From contig LSRX01000765.1 in the NCBI GenBank assembly GCA_001939145.1, positions 1 to 64,000 on the forward strand: DNA of 64,000 nucleotides, read 5' to 3'. Position 1 is the stretch's first letter. Every line of letters starts with the position of its first letter. Below the pieces are notes generated by a model. It was not told the origin of the DNA. It did no database searches and worked only from the letters and a program-made list of their open reading frames with translations. Source of the DNA: Symbiodinium microadriaticum (taxonomy: Eukaryota; Sar; Dinophyceae; Suessiales; Symbiodiniaceae). Made by a program: the position numbers and the translations under genes. This document shows positions 51,989 through 63,800 of this stretch, one piece after another.

Positions 51989-54970
51989 GCTGAGCTGCAA
52001 ACTCCTCTAGAAAACCCCTGGGGTATCCACCAGTTGAGCGAACTTGCCCTGCCACCCTCGCCACACCATGTTCATGAGCAGGAGAGCCCGGGCATCGACG
52101 AAGGGCTTGATGGAGCCAAGGAAAATTCGAGAGCAAGGTTGTGGGTCGACGTGCGGGGGGGTCCGCCCCACCCTCATAAGCACACATGTCAACCTTATAC
52201 ACAGACACCTGCTCCGACCGCATGAAAAGCTCAGACACTCTCAACTGCCAAGCCTTGCTGCACTGCGGGTGGATCACAACGAAATGGCCACCTCGATCCA
52301 TCACCTGACAAGCCAAGGTAAGGACTCGGTTCCACACGATGTTGTCGCGGGCGATCCTCCAAGAGCTGAGATCACCTTCAGGGAGACCGTGAGGTCGCGA
52401 ATCACCTGCCAGGCAAGCACTGCACATAGGAGAAAAAGTTCTCAGCGGGGGTGCCAGCCACAGCCATCGGACCTCCCCCTCGGCAATCTGCTTGTCGATG
52501 GCCGTGCTCAGAACTTCCTCATCTTGAAAAGCATTCACCTGACAGCACATGGGCCACCCTCGAGCGCGGTATAAACTCGTCACCGGTGCAAAGCCTGATC
52601 CAATCTCCAGGCCAGGAGGGAGCAGCCCAGCAAGGGCCACCCCGAATCGTCGCATCCAATCCTGAGGGCAACTCGGTGCTGGGAGTGGCTTAAAGCGTGA
52701 GGGCCAGTCTGCAAGGTTCGCACTGGTCTCGATCCACAACAAAGCGAGCGTCACGTCGGCAAAGATCAAAAACGGAAGTTGGCCCCTAAGGATTCCATTG
52801 AGTTTGTATGAAGATGACCTCCCCTTACTCACTGAGCCAACCACTACCAAAGAGTCGTTGAGGGCAACCTGCACTGAGCCAGCGTTGTTAAAATCACCGG
52901 TGAACTTAACAATCTCTCGACGAAGTGCTCGAGCCTCCTGTAAGTTGATGTGCGAAGTTTTCCGGAAAGTAAAGCAGCCCACAACCTCCCACGGTAAGCT
53001 CTCGGAGATAGCAGCGGCAAAACGAGAGCTCTCTAGAGGTGCCTCGCCAGCGATGTTCATGTTGTCGCGATCCAGCCTGACAGGGGAGCCGCGAAGTTCC
53101 GAACGCCTCCAAAGCTCACGAAGTAACGAGGGGCTGACCGTGGCCCGCACCGCCCCTCCTGAAGTCGGAGTTGCATCCGTCGCTAAGAGTGACCCGTGCA
53201 ACCTCTTTCGCATACACCACTGAGCCATAGGAAGATGCAAAGCCACTGAGCGCAGCTCGTCCAACACAAAGGCGGGGAGCCAGACCTTCCTGCCTGGCTT
53301 CAGCTTTTCTACGAACATGTAAAGGTGATGGATCAAGCTGAACATCTCTCGCCTATACTGGAAAATGAAGGCAATGAACCCCAAGAGCTTCTGCAGGATC
53401 TCCTTGCTCGCAGTGCCTGATTGCACCGTTTTGGAAATGAGGGACCAGACTTGACGACGCATCTCCAGTGGGGCTCCGACCGTGCCCCGGACCCCGTCTA
53501 TCTCAGCGCCCCAGGCCTTGAATTTTGTGGTGCCCCGAAACGCTTTGTGCGTGGCGCGCTGCAAACCGGCCTCCTCGTAAGCATCCTCGGCGACCTTGGT
53601 GTGCTCGATGTCCCGGTCCGTGGCCTTCCAAGCTGGGGGTTGAAAGGAGCCGTCTAGGGGGATCTCGGTGTTCAAGGTCACACGCAACGTCACTAGCAGA
53701 TCGTCAAGGTACACGCCTTCCCACAAATCATCCTCAGGAACGAACTTGCCATAGACAAGCCTGTTCTCCGGCCTGAGGATCCCAAACTTGCGGAGGATGG
53801 CTTCGTGAGTCGCTTGCGCGATAGAGCATCCATTTCGGTCCCCCATACCCAGCACACGAAAACAGAGTCTATACGCCACCCTTGGATCCCCACCGCACTT
53901 CTGAACCACTTTGGAGCACACTCTACGACCCACCGAATTGAAACGTACCCAGCCTTGAGGAAGCCGAAGCATGTAGTAAAAGTTGCGAAGATCATCACCT
54001 GAGCCACGAAGGTACTGGTTCGGTTCCAAAAGCATTCTGGTAAAACACGCCCCGCTCGGCAACTCCTCCCATGCCAACCTCGGCATCGTGCTGTTCTCAG
54101 GCCGCCGGTCGAAGATAAGGCGATCCTCGCACTCATTTTTACCAACACAAAAGAGACCACCCACAAGGAGCTTCCCTTCGGACGTGTGAGGGAGATCGGC
54201 CTCCTTGACCAGCTCGGCCATCCCAGTCTCAAGGAGCTTCTCCGCCAAAGCACTCTCTTCAACCTCCGGGACACGATGACATGCTACCACCACATCTTCC
54301 CAAAGGTGTTCAGGGAGGCGAATCGCCTCCAAGTCTCCTACCACCGCCGCCTGATCCGGAGGTAACCACTCCAGGGGGTCAACACGCCCCGCCGCATCAG
54401 GAATCGCAACCCTAGAGGCAGATACAGACAGAGCCCCCGAGGGAACCCCAACCTCAGCCCCACCATAGCTTGCAAAGTTGAGCTTCAACATGTCTTCAAG
54501 AACCGATCTCTTGCCCTGGCATTCTAGAAGACCTGCCACCAACTCAAAAGAAGCGAATTGGCTCACCTCGCCGAGCAGCTTAAGAGCAAAATCTTGAACA
54601 TCAGCTCGATAAACTACTCGCGGCTCCAGTGTAGAGCTCCCCGGGCGCGGGCAGCCAAGCACCAGAAAGTTTGACCAAGCCACAAACGTGTTTACGAAGG
54701 CCCGGCCCCACCAATCACAAGCTTGACCACGATCGCTAACAACCTCGACTAAGGTCACCTCAGGAAAAGGCAAAACACAAGGGAAAAGTGGCACATCATT
54801 GCCGGTCCGAACCGGCAGGGTACCATGGACGCGTTCCAGCCAGGCCACATACTTTATAAATCTTGAATTCCTTCCACGCAAGCCCGGATGCCTTAAGCAG
54901 ATGGGCCCGTCTCCATGCACTGACTCCTGAGTGATCACTTCCGGGAAGCCCCAGTCGCCTCCTCGTCCTC
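51954..54970 (-). CDS. Pol: reverse transcriptase, RNase H, methyltransferase-like domain
   Basis: The frame is open from 55931, but the part upstream of about 54970 is gag read in another frame. RT signs: RLIFDRRPEN, DLRNFYYMLRL, and the catalytic YLDD near 53705. RNase H signs: LLATDATPTSGGAV near 53175, HINLQEARALRREI, VALNDSLVV and ANLADWPSR near the end. Beyond it, WLWLAPPLRTFSP near 52460 followed by GGHFVVIHPQCSKAW resembles the methyltransferase-like domain of DIRS elements, but the expected Pro-Cys is Pro-Leu. There is no in-frame ATG near the start, so expression probably needs a frameshift or splicing. Its 3' end overlaps the recombinase ORF. Confidence 0.88.
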
Positions 54971-56185
54971 CTCGTGCGGCCCGTGGCTCTGCACCTCCTT
55001 GACACGCTTCTTCAGCTTTGCAAGGGAGGACATGTACTCGGCCACAATCGACATCTCCTCTTTGCTGCCTCCGAACTCCTTCTTCACCAACGGGTCGGGG
55101 AGCCCCGTGAGAAGCCAGGCAGCCTGCCAATCTCCCTGAGCCAGGACACTCTGGATCTTGGCCTTGAGGTTCTGAACAAGCTGGGCCGCCGCCTGGTCGG
55201 ATTTGCCTTGTCTGATCATCTCGTAAGCCGCCACGTCCATGATGGCGCACCTGTAAATCCCCTTGAACTTCCCCCACGGCTGGCGCTTCACGTAGTCTTT
55301 GAGTGTCCAGCTTGCACCAGCTGGAACACCCAACTCCTCGATCACCTCCTTCTCGAAGATCTCGCAAATCCTGCGCGGCCGCTTCTCCACCTGGGCATGC
55401 AAACGGTGCAGCGTGGACACAGCTCGCATCCCCTTTCCTCTGAGGTCGTCGTCGCCCTCCGAATCTTCGGAGGACCCACCACCAAGGAGTTCTGAGCTGC
55501 CGCTGGCTCGTTCTCGCCGTCGTTGGCTGCCCTTCTTGTCCTTGTCGAGCAGCATCGTCATCATCATCAAGGGAACCAGGTCGTTGCTGCTCTGGCCGCT
55601 GGCCAGGCTCTGGGCAAGTAGAGCCTTCAGGTCCGGAGGCTCCTTGCTGTCCTTCTTGGGCTTGGCCTCCTTGGTCCCGCGACCCCTCGAAGATGCCGGA
55701 GCACCTGGGCGGAGATGCGAAGCAGGCTCCCAGGCGTCCTCGTCGTCGTCCGTCTCGTCCTCTTCGTCGGCGTCGTCCCGGCCCTTCCGAAAAAGAGCAC
55801 CCAGGGCGCCGAGATCCATCTCGACTCGGCTCTTGGGTTTTCGGCTGCTCTTGGCGGCAGGTCGCTCGGCCTCGCTGCTTGAAAGGTTGCCGCTGTTCAC
55901 CTGCTTCCATGCTGCAGCCGACGCTTCCCAAGGGGGGAGGTCCTTCTGCTTCAAACCACTCCAGTTCTCTGGCCGATTCAAGCTTAAAGAGCTGACAGGC
56001 ACTCGAATGAAAGCAATGTCTACGCCGTGGCTCTTCCCTTTGGCCTGATTTGGCACTCCTGCCACCGAAGCCAAAGGAGCAGCCAGGAAAGCTTCACTCT
56101 CCTCCAGCTCTACGATCCAACCAGTCACTGGAATGTCCCCCGCCGAGCCATGGCAAACGACGAAAACTACGTCTCCACTTTCCAT
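54935..56185 (-). CDS. Gag-like protein of the DIRS-like element
   Basis: About 416 residues from ATG at 56185 (a GTG lies two codons upstream, and a TGA closes the frame a little further up). N-terminal part MESGDVVFVVCHGSAGD; then a highly acidic stretch (DDADEEDETDDDEDAW), a basic Arg/Lys-rich region, and an alpha-helical C-terminal part with DWQAAWLLTGLPDPLVKKEF, which I take as the capsid-like domain. It probably packages the element RNA. I see no zinc knuckle. Pol lies in the -1 frame relative to it. Confidence 0.75.
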   Translation of the reverse strand: MESGDVVFVVCHGSAGDIPVTGWIVELEESEAFLAAPLASVAGVPNQAKGKSHGVDIAFIRVPVSSLSLNRPENWSGLKQKDLPPWEASAAAWKQVNSGNLSSSEAERPAAKSSRKPKSRVEMDLGALGALFRKGRDDADEEDETDDDEDAWEPASHLRPGAPASSRGRGTKEAKPKKDSKEPPDLKALLAQSLASGQSSNDLVPLMMMTMLLDKDKKGSQRRRERASGSSELLGGGSSEDSEGDDDLRGKGMRAVSTLHRLHAQVEKRPRRICEIFEKEVIEELGVPAGASWTLKDYVKRQPWGKFKGIYRCAIMDVAAYEMIRQGKSDQAAAQLVQNLKAKIQSVLAQGDWQAAWLLTGLPDPLVKKEFGGSKEEMSIVAEYMSSLAKLKKRVKEVQSHGPHEEDEEATGASRK

Positions 56186-56189
56186 GATC

Positions 56190-56292
56190 ACTAAAGAGCT
56201 TGAGAAGTCGCAGCATTGAGGGCCCGGCTTTCGTCACAAGAACAGGCACTTGCACTTCCTCCGGACAGTTCTGCAGGAATGCTGCTTCATCC
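56190..56292 (-). other. Short open segment upstream of gag
   Basis: Reads VDEAAFLQNCPEEVQVPVLV and TKAGPSMLRLLKLF in a frame different from gag, ending where gag starts. The composition is coding-like. It could be a leader ORF of the element or a host exon (preceded by TTTAGG) next to which the element landed. Confidence 0.4.
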
Positions 56293-56810
56293 ACCCTAAA
56301 CCCTGAACCCCGAGTCGAGGAGAAGGTGCTCCGTTTCCAGCTTCGGGTGGAAGATTCTGGGGGGTTCGGGTCGATAGGATTTAGGTCTGTATTCTTCGGT
56401 TTAGGAGGTTTAGGCTATAGGGTTTAGGGTTTAGGGTTCCGGGTTCAGGGTTTAGGGTTTAGGGGGTTGAGGGGATTTAGGGTATAGGGTTTAGGGGGTT
56501 TGGGGTTTAGGGTTTAGGGTTCAGGGTTCAGGGTTCAGGGTTCAGGGTTTAGGGTTGTTTAGGGGTTCAGGGTATAGGGTTTAGGGTTGAGGGTTTGGGT
56601 GCTCTAGGCTTCTAGGGTTCTAGGGTCTACGGCGTAGGACGTAGGGCTTAGTGGGTTTAGTCATCGGCTTCGGGTTGGTTGCTCTAGACTTCTAGGGCCC
56701 GGGATTCCAGGCTAAGGGCTTAAGGTTTCGGGTTTCGGGTTTAGGGGTTTAGGGTTTAGGGTTTAGGGTTCTTAAGGTTGAGGGTTTAGGGTTCTTAAGG
56801 TTGAGGGTTC
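56285..56810 (+). repeat. TTTAGGG array flanking the retroelement
   Basis: Begins with a short CCCTAAACCCTGAACCCC piece, then long TTTAGGG and TTCAGGG units. Confidence 0.9.
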
Positions 56811-58318
56811 CCAAGCTTTGGCTGTGGCGTTTTGCCAAACATGCTCAAACCCAAAGCCCTGAATCTTTTAGACCCCCAACCCCAAACGCTTTAAAGCCTC
56901 AACCTGTAAGCCCCGAAACCGCAATGCCCTAAACCTTCGAAAGCAAAAAAGGCTACACTCCAAGCCCTCGAAAGCCTTGAACCCATAATTAAGTCCTCAA
57001 GCCTTGAACCTCAAAAAACCCTGCGAAGCCAGACAAGCCTTCACAACCCTGTGGCCCTGAATATTTTGGAGTAGGGTCTTGGTGTACATTGGTTTCAAGC
57101 TATACAAGGATTATTACGGCACCAAGAAACTCTCTAAAGCACTGTTTGACGTCCTTCTCCCCCCAAAAAACCCGAAAGCTTTAACCCTCAACCCTAAACC
57201 CTAAATTCTAAACCTTAAACCCTGAACCCTTCTACCAGACTGCCGAGAAGCCAAGCGCCTAGGAACTCAAGGACAGGACCCGCCACCGTCAGGAGCCGAC
57301 CGAGCAAGAGATACCACGGCCTCGGAGATCGTCTGCTACGAGCTTGGGGTCGGGGTTTGGTGGTTTAGAGGTTTAGTGTTTAGGGTTGTTGTCTTTTTAG
57401 GGTTTAGAGTCTTAGGGTTAGGGTTTGGTGGTTTAGAGGTTTAGTGTTTAGTGTTGTTTTGTTTAAGCACCCCTTTTCTCGTCCGCAGCAGCCTCCGAGA
57501 AAGCCCTATTGGGCAGGCGGATGAGCGGGAATGTACATCAGCTCAACAAGACGAGCCCTCTCACTTCGACAAACCCTCGATTTTGGGTCCGGGTTAGTGT
57601 TTGGGGGTTTATATAGATTTAGGGCTGAGGGGCGTGATAGTACAATGAGGCAGCAGGCTGTTAAGGTTTAAACAAGCCAACGCCCCCAGGTTCAGGAATA
57701 TGTCTATCTCTTCTTAAGGGCCCCTGCAGATTTCGGATATAATTGCTGGAGGTGGTTGCGGGTTTCAGGTTTTTGGAGTTGAGAGTTTTGGGCATTGATG
57801 GTTGTTGGGATTTTGGGCATCGGGGTTTTACAGCTTTGGGGTTAACATGGTTTACAGTAGGTTCAGAATTCAAGGTTTGTGGGTTTGCAGATTGTCGGAT
57901 GAATTGGGGCGCCACGCTAGCCAGACACAATCATTGCCATGCATGTGGTATCACCACACGAATTTTCTGCTGGCTTCATGATATACGGTCTTGCGGGAAA
58001 TTGGCTTGTAGATTGGGGGATTCGAGGGTTGCGGTTTTTGTTTTTTTGGGTATGCGGTCTACCACAGTCTTCAGGCACTATGCCAGCTACTCTAACACCA
58101 TGTTTTTCAAAAAACCCTGATGTAGAGAAAGTCGTCGAGGCCCCACACCAGAAGGTTTAAATTTTGCAGAATTCCGTGTCTTCAAGGAAGCCAATGATTT
58201 GGGAGATACCCCACCCAGAAGCTTCTCTTTGTGTGGCGTTTTGGCGCATAAACTCTGAAGAAACTATAAACTCTACATCGGCAACAAAAAGAAAACCCTA
58301 GAACCTCTTCAAGACCCT
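56811..58318. other. Mixed region right of the retroelement
   Basis: Sparse heptamer variants to about 57450, one helicase-like candidate exon (57301-57342), then unique sequence with no supported gene. Confidence 0.4.
57301..57342 (-). CDS. Candidate exon, helicase-like LVADDLRGRGISC
   Basis: LVADDLRGRGISCS between acceptor GACCCCAAG and donor GTCGGC. It is reminiscent of the LVATDVAARGLD motif of DEAD-box helicases, but on this one motif only. Confidence 0.3.
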
Positions 58319-58381
58319 TTAGAAAAGGCGCTGCTTCTGGAAGAAGAAGCGCCAGTCGGTGCGCATGCCCAGTGCGACGAC
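58319..58381 (-). CDS. Candidate terminal exon
   Basis: Acceptor CTCTCGCCAG, then VVALGMRTDWRFFFQKQRLF and TAA. Aromatic-rich and open; no family recognised. Confidence 0.45.
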   Translation of the reverse strand, partial: VVALGMRTDWRFFFQKQRLF

Positions 58382-59435
58382 CTGGCGAGAGCAGACAACT
58401 TCTCTTGCTTACTACATCGGTTACTGCAAGGGCGACTGGAAAGGCTGGTGTGGGAAAGGGTGCCCAAGCTATGTACGTACGGAGGTTGGGCCGGGGGTTT
58501 TAAAGTTGTGGCGCTCCGGGGTTCAGCTTTGGGGTTCAGAATTATATTGGGGTTGCACAAGGGTCTTGCCAGGTGTGTTCGAAGCGTCTTACGAAGCATA
58601 AACGTGTCACAAGGTTTGATCAGGGCCAAAAATATCCCTACACCCGTCTATACACCGCCTCAACCCCGCCAAAACCCTAACCGCTAAATTTTAGAGGCCG
58701 CGCCTTTTTTAACGGCCTTTAAAGGCGCAACCGAGGTGTGCCAGCGCAGCAATTGGTTTCGAAAGCCGAGGAGCACCGCGGAAAGTTTCAAGTAAATCGA
58801 AGTGAAAAAGCCTGCGCATAGGTTTAGAAAAATTGTTGACATGAATAGCACCCAGTAGGGTTTAAGTAAATTGAATTGAAAAGCATTCGAAAAGCTTTAC
58901 ACGAATTGAAATGAAACTTCAACTTGCTTAAACCTCTGGCTGCCCTTGACTTCCCGCGGCTGGCTCCGACCCATTCGCCCCGCATTGACAATCTAACATA
59001 GGTATAAAACCGTGCATATACATATGTATATTGATGTAAAGTTAAATAGAAAGAGGTTTACAGATGCAAAATTAAAAATACAGGTTTCGGTATGGATACA
59101 ACAAAAAAATCAAATATAGATGTTACAGAAATATGTTAATACAGACACCAGTATAAATACACATTTAGTACAAATTGAACGATCTAGAATTGTGCGAATG
59201 TAGATAGACACTCCATATATGTATACACACACATGCTATGTTCATATGAAGATAAAGATATACACATTGATATACTCTCAGCTTACTTTCTGGCGGACGA
59301 AGGAATTTATATTGATATACAGATAGATGCAACCTTGATCTAGGTATACGCGCTAACTACAAATATAAACTACAGTATATGTGTGCGACACACATGCAAA
59401 GACAGTGTATGCGTGTGTGTGTGTATATATATACA

Positions 59436-59470
<35 letters not shown>

Positions 59471-59752
59471 GAATACAATGTTGTATGTGTATATATACAT
59501 ATATGCAATATAGCATATGTATATATATATATGTATTACAGATGTTAAGTCATTGATAACAAAAAGCGCGATATACCCCAAAAACGCACATATAGATATA
59601 AGATACGTAGATATACCCGCAATTGACTTAAATCTGGCCCCCTAAAAGAGCTTACTTCAATTTAAGCTTGGGTCCTGTTATGACAATTGAAGGACTGCTA
59701 TAACTACATTCTACCATTCGATCTACAGTTTCTCAGCACACCGATTCACCGT

Positions 59753-60183
59753 TTAGCACGGGCAGGGCCTCCCTGGCCCGTGCTTGGCGCTAACTTTGGT
59801 GCTAAAGTCCTCGTCTTTACGGGTTTGTTGTTGGCACGACCTACAAGCACCGTCAATGAACTTGAAGCGGGGCTCATGCACAGGGGCAGCAGGAGCAGGC
59901 AAGGTAGGTGGAGCGATCGGAGGCTCTCGAGCTTCCCCGTCATTTTTACCTTTCCGCGCTGCTATCCGGCTCAACCACTGGACCTACCGCTGGGGAGTTT
60001 GGACTATGATTTTAGCAGCAGGTGATACCTTCTGCTGCAAAGCAGGAGCCTCCGCAAAGATGTTGATGTGTTTTCGCTTGGCCGCAAGCGAGCATCAACG
60101 AACACTGAACGAAAACAAGACCCTTTAGCCTCCAGCTCGGCCACTTCGATATCGGCTTTCGCTCGTTGCAGTCGGCTAGACAT
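59753..60183 (-). CDS. Hypothetical protein, three coding pieces in different frames
   Basis: A GC-rich island in AT-rich surroundings. Piece 1 from ATG 60183: MSSRLQRAKADIEVAELEAK. Piece 2 (60094 to 59988): AKRKHINIFAEAPALQQK, then VSPAAKIIVQTPQ, followed by GTAGGT, a plausible donor. Piece 3 (59974 to TAA 59753): LSRIAARKGKNDGEAREPP, then RFKFIDGACRSCQQQTRKDE and GRPCPC at the end, with a possible zinc-binding CxxC. The pieces need short introns or frameshifts to join. Not recognised. Confidence 0.5.
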
Positions 60184-61980
60184 CGCGGGGGACTCGCGGG
60201 GAGCAGCTGATAAGGTTTGACGAACTGTTCGTGCCAAAATGCTCCGAGCGTGGTTGCGTGGCAAGCTTCTATTGAAGCTTAACTGCGTCCTCCAAGACGT
60301 GCAAAATGCCACATAGTCAAGCACTCCCAACGAAAACTTACATTTTCAAAAATACTGAACCCTGGTTTTCTAAACACCAATGCGCATCCCGTCCGAATTC
60401 CGAAGCCCTTCACCGCCGAAGTCGCGGAAAACAACAGCAATTTATGAAAAATATCCAAAACCCGTCATATTTTATCTAATAGAATTAAATTTGCAATCGA
60501 ACATCAATATGCAGAACCCACTCTAAATCGCTCAGGCGTAATCCTTATACTAGCGATCGTAGTCTCAGTGTTCATACTAAATCGTCCCCAGGCTGATTTG
60601 GAAAAGCCTTTCAGTTTCGGGTTTTCGTACCCGGTCCTCGGAATGCAGCGGCCTGGTAGAACTGACCTACTACCCTATGATAAGTATTCGGGCCCTCGAC
60701 TCTGGCACCGTAGAGCCCTTCCAGCATCCCTCATAATAACCCTCAAGAGGATCCTTATAGAACCTTTTTTAATGGAACCTATTCTGAGGCATAAGGCCAT
60801 GAACAGTGAGTTTGCGTGTAGAAGAACAGAGTAGTAGAGTAGGTAACCCGGAATTGTTTGGTGTAAATATCCGCAAACAGGTTAACCCAGCAAGAGAATG
60901 CGCAGGTTTATCGGCAGCTCAAAGCGATGAAGAGGTATGAGACCGGGCCGCAATTCTGTGAGTTTGGGATTTATTGCTTTAGGGCTTTATTTAGGGTGTT
61001 GGGGCTCTAGGGTTTAGGGTAAAGTTTAAGGTCTAGGAATTTTCCATATATCAGAAATATAGAGTCTAGTGATATCGTCCATGTTGCATATAATCAAAAC
61101 CTAACTGGTTCTCGAAAACCAATTCTGGATTCGAAATATATTCAAGGAAACTTGGTAATTTCTTCTTAAACACTAACATCAAAACCTGCAGACGATTCTT
61201 ATATATATATATATATACTTATATGTGCTCTTTTTAAGCACGAATTATGCCAAACATCCAGTCTAAGCATCGATAATACTGTCCAACGTACGTCATAATT
61301 CAGGCTTTACATGAAAGGATGTACGGAAAATCTAATTTCAGATCGAGAATAAATATGCAAAATAAATTTCAACCTCCTCTTTCCGTGCATTCATATTCAT
61401 AATATGCTATTCAGTGAAACATACGAAATGTAATCAAATCATTAATATGCCGTATCATTAAATGCTAGCGCTTGCGAAAATAAAACCCAATCTCTTGGTA
61501 AAACTCCATACTTATAGACACAATGCATTCTAAGTCTCCATCCAAAATAAACATGAAATACATATCTTACATAAACATGCAAAATCTCATCGGAGTTTGC
61601 GCATATAAGATAAGAGAATTCCAGTTCATACTTCTATAAAATTAGACAAACAGGATTCGATTGGATTGCATATTTCGTTATATAACAGACTTTGCAAAGC
61701 ATTCTATATAATTGCATTCGATAGTCAACTAAGTTTAGATATTTAGTATTAAACAGATGTAATTAAATTCTATATTTGTCAATTAAAAAGAAATATTACT
61801 TCTCCTGAAGACAACTTCAGTGTCATTAATTCTAAATCTCGGTCTTGACAAACAAAATGCCTCCATTTGATCTTACAAAAGTATGCGATGCGCAATATAG
61901 TCCTCCATACTTCATATAATCCAGATGCAATGTATTATCGACAATCTGAGCCCGCAGCAAGCTTCTTCAAATGGGCAACC

Positions 61981-62231
61981 TCAGCAAAGTCGCAGCCGGG
62001 AATGTGCTGAGGTTTTTTTGCCTGCTGGTTCAGCATGCAGACCAGCGGCATGGCGCAGCTTGTCGCGCTCCCTTCGGAACGGACAGCGAGGGTTCCATGC
62101 CCGAAAGGGCGAGGGAACCCTGACTGGCCGTGGCGAGCGGCTCCGAACCATGGCTTCTAGATGCCTTAAAGCTTCCTCGGTTTCCGGCTGTTGGCCTCCA
62201 AACGGTTCTCGACTGCAAAGTTCTACATCTT
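61981..62231 (-). CDS. Hypothetical exon, Arg/Pro-rich, with stop codon
   Basis: Open frame of about 83 codons ending in TGA at 61981, entered from an acceptor-like CTTTAAG. Pieces: ELCSREPFGGQQPETEEALR, HLEAMVRSRSPRPVRVPS, FRRERDKLRHAAGLHAEPAG. It has no ATG at its start, so it looks like a terminal exon. GC-rich against the AT-rich flanks. Not recognised. Confidence 0.5.
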
Positions 62232-63361
62232 AAAGGTTAAGCCCAAAGAAAATCATCCTGATCTACCTGAAGAGTCGGGGGAGCATCAGCGGGCTTGGTA
62301 AGTAGGTCGCAAGCTATATGGTCATAAGACCTTGTGGGGCTCATAACTATGCTTAAAACCTGCTTACCAAGCATATATCTCGCCTTGGGGCCTTACGCTC
62401 TAGGGACTTTTGGGGTTTAGGGTTTAGGGGTTTAAAGTTTGGGGCTTGGTATTTATTTAGGATTCAGAGAAGCATCTTTACATCAAGCATGAACTGCAAA
62501 GTTCGAAGCAACGGTCGAACAATTCTACAGCCGTATCCCCTTAACCCAGGAAGCTCCGGGTTTCTGGGAAGGATCGAACAAATATTGGATCATGAAACGT
62601 TCTGGACGCACTACGGCGTACTTCTCGTGTAGGAATGGGATCAAAATCAAGACATATCAGCTGCAACGGTTCTAAAGGATAAACTCTCAGTCCCGATCCT
62701 ACCCAAACAACGCCATAATTTTTCTTCAATCAAAAAATCGAAATATATTTATATCGTCTATTCCTTAAATTAAAGCCCAGCGCTATTCATTAATCCAAGA
62801 ATGAATATATAACTTATATAACATGTATTTCAAATCTATCGCAAATATTTTGTTTAAAAATTACGAAATTCAATGATGTCTTCTGAGAATTTACGATCAA
62901 GTATGATTACTGACTATGTGCACTAAATCCCGACCCTACCCATATTAGGCCATATGATGCTATATATTGATTTTATTGATTTGGTTTCTTATGAAAAGTA
63001 AATAGTCCATATGTACTATAATATCATATCCTATATGAATAAGCCGGAAAATCAATCAAATCTTCTATTTCTTTCATGTTAGGAAATTAATCCAAATCCG
63101 ACAACAAAACTATGCAAGAAATCAAACATGCCATAATTGTGCTTTAAAATAAGTATCAACTCATTTACAATCTTTTGTATTAGTGCATATTCAACAAAAA
63201 CTTTTCATAGTCGATGGGGAAGCATATATATATGTATATGTACACACATATATATATATATATATATACGTATACATATATATATATATATATGCTACCC
63301 CCCCCCCTCATGTACCTACCTTTTTCTGTTCTTTAAATGCATTTTTCCGTGTCAACCCCTN

Positions 63362-63800
63362 AAACCCTCAACCTTAAACCCTAAACTCTAAGACCCTAAA
63401 CCCTCCAGACACAGGGATCCTAGAACCGGTTCCCTGTGGAAGGCTTCAAGATTTCGGATCGTGTGGGAACCTCAGAAACTGCGGCTTCTGCAAAGGGGCC
63501 TTGGCTTGGGGTTTAGGGTTTAGGGCCTAGGGTTTAAGGCTAAGGGTTTACGATTTTGGGCTTAGGATTTAAAGAATGGGGCTTAGAGTTTAGGGCTGTT
63601 AACACTTCCGATGAGGGTTCTCAATATGCATCCTCCTGTTTGCCGGAGCTGCAAATCAAGAGGGCGTATAACCTAGTTCCCACATAGCCTCTCAAAGAAA
63701 GCAGTAAACCCCTAAACCCTAAACCCCTAAACCCTAGACCCGTAAACCCTAAACCCTAAAACCCCAAACCCTAAACCCTAAACCCTCCAAAAAGAACCCT
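63362..63800. repeat. Heptamer repeats resume
   Basis: CCCTAAA units at 63362-63405 and 63700-63790 and TTTAGGG units at 63505-63600, after the AT-rich block. Confidence 0.85.

Larger units (their letters stand above)
49450..56290 (-). mobile_element. DIRS-like tyrosine-recombinase retroelement, nearly intact
   Basis: About 6.8 kb with uniform GC-rich coding composition, bounded on both sides by CCCTAAA-type repeats (ending near 49449, resuming near 56287). Order of genes, all minus strand: gag-like, RT/RNase H/methyltransferase-like, tyrosine recombinase overlapping the end of pol, then two extra frames. RT plus a tyrosine recombinase in place of a DDE integrase is the hallmark of DIRS/Ngaro/VIPER elements. 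I did not find clear inverted terminal repeats or the internal complementary region of classical DIRS. All main frames are open, suggesting recent activity. Confidence 0.88.
58700..63300. other. AT-rich, heptamer-poor block
   Basis: Clearly lower GC, especially 60360-61930 and 62700-63200. Contains two GC-rich coding islands, TA/CATA microsatellites (59210-59540, 61200-61218, 63220-63295) and only two small heptamer remnants (near 61000 and 62415). No other gene supported. Confidence 0.75.
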
